Origin: Acetobacter sp. UBA5411
GTDB taxonomy: Bacteria; Pseudomonadota; Alphaproteobacteria; Acetobacterales; Acetobacteraceae
Assembly (NCBI RefSeq): GCF_002409645.1
Contig: NZ_DHNR01000019.1
Location: 1-64,000, forward strand
Length of the DNA: 64,000 nucleotides
Direction: 5' to 3'
A model generated the notes under the pieces. The model had not been told where the DNA came from. It ran no database searches and saw only the letters and a program-made list of their open reading frames with translations. Shown piece after piece: positions 60,635-64,000 of the stretch. A program made the translations under genes and the position numbers. Position 1 is the stretch's first letter. Each line of letters begins with the position of its first letter.

Positions 60635-60677
60635 GACCTTCGTGACCCGGAATAAGATGGCTTAATCTTGATTCTTT

Positions 60678-60731
60678 ACCGAGATTCTACCTCGGTGCTG
60701 GGTGATCAAATGGACGTTTAGCTAAACGTCC
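60678..60731. repeat. Hairpin plus perfect 20-base palindrome
   Basis: ACCGAG (60678-60683) pairs with CTCGGT (60691-60696). GGACGTTTAGCTAAACGTCC (60712-60731) is perfectly self-complementary. Neither has a T-run; they could be protein-binding sites or parts of a structured RNA. Confidence 0.7.
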
Positions 60732-60976
60732 CGGCAGTCATGTCTCACGTTTTATGGACTTCGCCATCATGGGTGACAATCTCGTCTGCGCCTTCCAGAC
60801 AGGCTCTAAAGGGCGAGTTAAGTTATAGGATGTGTGTTGGATGTTTCCTGCTGGGAAATAATTTATTCCTGTAAAATATATATATCTTAAATGCACGTTA
60901 ATGTTTTATTGACGTTTGTTACTTTTTGATGCTTTTATTTTCCCGAGCGCTCAAGAAGTCTTAATTGGAGAGAAAA

Positions 60977-61237
60977 ATGCGTGAACTGAATGTCAGTGAA
61001 ATGACAGAAGTTTCAGGTGGATGCTGCCTGCTGCTGGGTGGCTTCGTTCTGGGTGCTCTGACAGGTCTTGAAGGTTGGGGTAACAACTGGGGTGGTAACA
61101 GCTGCGGTCATGTCCCGGCTCCTCCGCCGCCGTCAAACAACTGCGGCTGCGGCACGGCTTCTTTCCCGATCGCCAACGGCGGCTGGGTCGGCGGCTCGTT
61201 CAATGATGTGCTGAACAGCATCATTCACAGCTCCTGA
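60977..61237 (+). CDS. Double-glycine-leader peptide, bacteriocin-like precursor
   Basis: The 86-residue product starts with a textbook double-glycine leader, MRELNVSEMTEVSGG (1-15), as in colicin V-type microcins and class II bacteriocins cleaved by C39-peptidase ABC exporters. The predicted mature part (71 residues) begins CCLLLGGFVLGALTG, is rich in Gly, Asn and Trp, has a PPPP stretch, and five Cys (16, 17, 43, 56, 58). It is small, neutral and partly hydrophobic. ATG 60977 has GGAG about seven bases upstream. No exporter or immunity gene is visible in the window. Target and activity are unknown. Confidence 0.8.
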   Translation: MRELNVSEMTEVSGGCCLLLGGFVLGALTGLEGWGNNWGGNSCGHVPAPPPPSNNCGCGTASFPIANGGWVGGSFNDVLNSIIHSS

Positions 61238-61260
61238 TTTCCGCCTTCTGGTTAGAGCTT

Positions 61261-61331
61261 TGAAAACATATCTGTTTTCAGAGAATGAGCGATGGTCAGA
61301 AGTTAAAGAGTTGCCCGGCCCGTCCGGGCAA
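61261..61331. terminator. Hairpins between the peptide gene and the Ser-rich gene
   Basis: TGAAAACA (61261-61268) pairs with TGTTTTCA (61273-61280), and TTGCCCGG (61311-61318) with CCGGGCAA (61324-61331). The GC-rich second stem lies between convergent gene ends and likely stops transcription from both. Confidence 0.65.
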
Positions 61332-61360
61332 CATTTCTGAGTGATTATTTCAAAACAGGA

Positions 61361-61627
61361 TCAGGCGTAAGTATCAAGGCCATCATCACTGGAAGCAGTC
61401 GAACTGCGCGGTGTGCCCTCGGTCGTCTGGGAGACAATATTTCCACTTGAATCGGTAACCGTGACAGTGATTGTTCCATCGCTGTTGGTGGTCTCGGTTG
61501 TGGTGTCGGCAGAAGATGTAGACGACGTCGAGGAACTCGAAGAGCTCGAGCTTGCATCAGACGAAGATGACGTATTGAACAGGCTTGCGATTGAAGAGCC
61601 GCCGATGGAAGAGATTGAAGAGGACAT
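61361..61627 (-). CDS. Ser/Thr-rich small hypothetical protein
   Basis: The 88-residue product is not recognised. It is extremely low in complexity: MSSSISSIGGSSIASLF, a Ser run near residues 25-40, Thr-rich TTTETTNSDGTITVTVTDSS, and an acidic end. There are no Cys, signal peptide or membrane helix. A strong GGGAG five bases before ATG 61627 supports expression. A Gly-Gly pair at residues 9-10 resembles a leader cleavage site only weakly. It converges with the double-glycine peptide gene. Confidence 0.55.
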   Translation of the reverse strand: MSSSISSIGGSSIASLFNTSSSSDASSSSSSSSTSSTSSADTTTETTNSDGTITVTVTDSSGNIVSQTTEGTPRSSTASSDDGLDTYA

Positions 61628-62032
61628 GGATTGGACTCCCTATGTGGAAACTCTCTCATCTTCAGACTGAACTAATTAACGCAAAGTAAAATCCTGTGTA
61701 ACGAAGGGAAACCCTAAGAGAAGTAGGGTAACTCCTTTTCGTCTTAAAAATACACTCGAGATTATTTGAGTTTATTTTCTCTGAACAATTAAAGATAAAA
61801 TTTTTAATATGGGTGGTAGCCGGTATGGATTTAAAACATCCATTCCAATTGAATCATTGTAGTATTGAGCATGCTGCCATCCGACACTACTCTAGCCATA
61901 GTAGACTACCTTTGGAATATCCTAAAATGTGCAGAAATAGTCTGCTCAGGCGACAAACAGCAATGAAACAATCGGAAGGCAAAGCGCTTGCATGAGCAAG
62001 GAAAAGATCCAGCCTGCGTATCGTGCAAAATA
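61628..62032. other. AT-rich spacer upstream of the Ser-rich gene
   Basis: No gene is supported. The AT-rich bases 61670-61830 probably contain the promoter of the minus-strand Ser-rich gene; the rest shows nothing recognisable. Confidence 0.4.
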
Positions 62033-62061
62033 AAATCTCCCGGACTGGATCCGGGAGATTT
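62033..62061 (-). terminator. Intrinsic terminator of acs
   Basis: AAATCTCCCGGA (62033-62044) pairs perfectly with TCCGGGAGATTT (62050-62061) over a five-base loop; on the minus strand it is followed by TATTTTG. It lies 36 bases after the acs stop. Confidence 0.9.
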
Positions 62062-62097
62062 CCTGTCTCGCTCAGAAGATCGTGGAAACGACTTTTC

Positions 62098-64000
62098 TTA
62101 CGCAATCAAAAGCTGTTTCTGCACAAGCGCGATCAATGCTGGCACAATAGATGTATCCGCCAGCGACGACAGATCGCCCAGACTGTCCGTTTCATTAGAA
62201 GCAATCTTACGCAGCAGACGACGAACAATCTTTCCTGAGCGTGTCTTGGGGAGTTCGGAAACAAGGTAGATCTTTTCCGGTGCGGCATAGCGGCCCACTC
62301 GCTCACAGATCACCTTGCTCAAATGCGCTTCGGACGGCAGCGTCTTTGTATTGCGTGCCACCACAAACACGACAATACCCTGACCTTTCAGATCATGATT
62401 GATGCCGACAGCCGCCGCTTCGGCAACGGAATGATCAGTCGCGACAGCATCTTCAATCTCGGCCGTGCCAATACGGTGACCTGACACGTTGATCACATCG
62501 TCCATTCGACCCGTAATCATGAGATTGCCATCAGCATCCCGGCGTGCGCCATCTCCTGAAAAATACCGACCTGTGCTGAACGTGAAATAGGTTTCCCGGA
62601 ACCGCTTGTGATCGCCCCAGATGGAGCGGGTCTGACCGGGCCAGGACTCATCGAAGCACAGACAGCCTTCCGCTTCCCTGTTTTCGATGATTTCGCCCTT
62701 CTCATTGGTGAGAGAAGGAAAAATCCCCGGAATGCCAGTCGTCGCCCAGCCGGGTTTCAGCCTCTGCGCCCCGGCGATGGCGCTCAGCATAGGCCCAGCC
62801 GTTTCCGTCTGCCACCACATGTCGATGACCGGACATTTCTTCTGTCCGATCACTTCATAATACCACAGCCACGCATCCGGACTGATCGGTTCACCCGCCG
62901 ATCCCAGCCGACGCAGGGAGGCAAGGGAATACTGGCGGGGCAGATCGTCGCCGTCACGCATGAGCGCGCGAATGGCGGTGGGGGCAGTGAAGAAACTCGA
63001 CACATTGAAACGGTCGATAATGTCCCACCAGCGTCCCGCCTGCGGCCAGCCCATCAGCCCCTCGAACAGCAGGGTCGTGGTGCCGTTGGCCAGCGGTCCA
63101 TACACCACGAACGTATGGCCCGTGATCCACGCCACATCGGCCGTGCACCAGTGCGTCGTGCCCCGTTCCGCCGGGAAGGTGACGTCCACAGTATAGGCCG
63201 CCCAGACGAGGTAACCGCCCGTTGTATGCACAATCGCCTTCGGTTTTCCTGTGCTGCCAGACGTGTAAAGCAGGAAGAACACATCTTCCGCATTCATGAT
63301 CTCGGGTTCGCAGATATCCGACTGTCCGGCCACCAGTTCTGCGTAATCATGGTCACGTCCCGCCGTCATGGGAGCGCTGGTGTCACTGACATTCACGACG
63401 ATGACGTTCTTCACGCTGCCGATGGAGCCGGTATGCTTCAACGCGGCGTCAATGACCGCCTTGTGCGGAATTGTTTTTGCACCTCGTTTGGCCGCATCGC
63501 AGGTAATGACAGCCACCGCTCCACTGTCGATCAGACGCTCGCCAATCCCTTCCGGTGAGAACCCGCCGAACAGCACGACATGCACCGCCCCAATCCGGGC
63601 GCAGGCCAGCATGCAGGCTACCACTTCGACAGTCATGGGAAGATGAATCGCCACGCGATCACCGCGCTTTACACCCAGACTTTTCAGGGCATTGGCGACG
63701 CGGCAGACTTCGGCGTGCAGTTCGCGGAAGGTAAGCTGACGTGACACGCCCGGATCGTTGCCCTGCCAGATCAGGGCGGTCTGGTCTCCACGCTCCTTCA
63801 GATGACGGTCCAGACAATTGACCGAGACATTGAGCTTGCCGTCCTCATACCAGCGGATGGATACGTCATCCTCAAATGTCGAACGGTTTCCGACAGAGGG
63901 GAAACGCTCCCACTCAAGACGTTTTGCCTGTTCCAGCCAGAATGTTTCAGGATCAGTCTGCACCTGCTCACGCATCGCCCTGATCTGCAACGCCTTGTCC
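62098..64000 (-). CDS. acs: Acetyl-CoA synthetase, 5' partial
   Basis: Activates acetate to acetyl-CoA via acetyl-AMP, central to acetate reuse in acetic acid bacteria. The frame is open to the window end; about 634 residues are present and roughly 20 N-terminal residues are missing by comparison with E. coli Acs. Visible motifs are FWLEQAKRLEWERF, the adenylation core YTSGSTGKPKA, WWQTETAGPM, GDGARRDADGN, GRMDDVINVSGHRIGTAEIE, and the acetylatable Lys in LPKTRSGKIVRRLLRKI. A perfect terminator follows. Confidence 0.97.
   Translation of the reverse strand, partial: DKALQIRAMREQVQTDPETFWLEQAKRLEWERFPSVGNRSTFEDDVSIRWYEDGKLNVSVNCLDRHLKERGDQTALIWQGNDPGVSRQLTFRELHAEVCRVANALKSLGVKRGDRVAIHLPMTVEVVACMLACARIGAVHVVLFGGFSPEGIGERLIDSGAVAVITCDAAKRGAKTIPHKAVIDAALKHTGSIGSVKNVIVVNVSDTSAPMTAGRDHDYAELVAGQSDICEPEIMNAEDVFFLLYTSGSTGKPKAIVHTTGGYLVWAAYTVDVTFPAERGTTHWCTADVAWITGHTFVVYGPLANGTTTLLFEGLMGWPQAGRWWDIIDRFNVSSFFTAPTAIRALMRDGDDLPRQYSLASLRRLGSAGEPISPDAWLWYYEVIGQKKCPVIDMWWQTETAGPMLSAIAGAQRLKPGWATTGIPGIFPSLTNEKGEIIENREAEGCLCFDESWPGQTRSIWGDHKRFRETYFTFSTGRYFSGDGARRDADGNLMITGRMDDVINVSGHRIGTAEIEDAVATDHSVAEAAAVGINHDLKGQGIVVFVVARNTKTLPSEAHLSKVICERVGRYAAPEKIYLVSELPKTRSGKIVRRLLRKIASNETDSLGDLSSLADTSIVPALIALVQKQLLIA

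Larger units (their letters stand above)
60171..60976. other. Gene-poor 0.8-kb region with inverted repeats
   Basis: No normal gene is visible. There is an ACCGAG...CTCGGT hairpin (60678-60696) and a perfect 20-base palindrome (60712-60731). A 25-codon membrane-type reading frame is on the minus strand (60557-60634). The last 130 bases before the double-glycine peptide gene are AT-rich and likely hold its promoter. A structured RNA is possible, but I recognise no known family. Confidence 0.5.

Noticed and set aside
60754..60828. 24-codon frame MDFAIMGDNLVC...
   Set aside because: Too short, without a ribosome site or recognisable feature; probably chance.
1..64000. tRNA and rRNA genes
   Set aside because: No T-loop GGTTCGAATCC-type sequence with a fitting cloverleaf and no rRNA core motifs were noticed in the gene-free stretches.

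Overview
The window reads as a chromosomal segment of an acetic acid bacterium (Acetobacteraceae, most like Acetobacter). The evidence is a five-helix membrane-bound PQQ glucose dehydrogenase, an alphaproteobacterial ATP12-type F1 assembly factor, an ffs-dnaX-ybaB-recR block, moderately high GC content, and the general character of the proteins. This placement is inferred from protein families, not from a database search. Both ends cut genes: an ene-reductase at base 1 and acetyl-CoA synthetase at base 64000. I saw no rRNA, tRNA, CRISPR array or complete insertion sequence.

Layout. 1-9.1 kb is accessory redox and detoxification: ene-reductase and aldehyde dehydrogenase (+); a minus-strand run of GST, aldo/keto reductase, SDR, SRPBCC and SDR genes; a TetR regulator; a divergent MFS exporter; and a DUF1275 membrane protein. 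A near-identical 16-base motif in front of both the SDR gene and the exporter suggests one TetR regulon. 9.1-22.5 kb is housekeeping: sufE-hslU-hslV, mscS, pncC-trpS, a lipoprotein cytochrome c, a small Cys-rich secreted protein, FKBP, argG, ggt, map and clpA. 22.8-29 kb holds SRP RNA, dnaX, ybaB, recR, a pteridine-reductase-like SDR, folB, an acetyltransferase remnant and a DEAD-box helicase.

29-31.2 kb is a small prophage remnant: an excisionase-like gene and two tail-fibre-type genes. 31.4-36.7 kb is a tight minus-strand operon, rarA-rluC-asmA-atp12. 36.8-42.4 kb carries an SMR pump, a sugar porter, a second AsmA protein and an MHS-type transporter. 42.6-45 kb is glucose dehydrogenase with strong terminators. 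A 437-residue surface-type protein with an unusual Cys/Trp/His-rich tail follows, then fumC.

48.5-55.2 kb: a globin-coupled chemoreceptor, rsmI overlapping a divergent penicillin-binding-protein-activator lipoprotein gene, and a TonB-dependent siderophore receptor with a possible Fur box. 55.4-60.2 kb: a hypothetical gene and an overlapping lipid A/Kdo operon whose first gene fuses a DUF374 acyltransferase-like domain to Kdo transferase. 60.2-62.1 kb is gene-poor, with inverted repeats, a double-glycine-leader peptide gene (bacteriocin-like) and a Ser-rich small protein. acs, with its own terminator, closes the window.

The least ordinary items are the double-glycine peptide locus, the Cys-rich surface protein, the fused Kdo transferase, the shared TetR operator, a possible slippage site in dnaX and a possible Shine-Dalgarno-masking switch upstream of the helicase.
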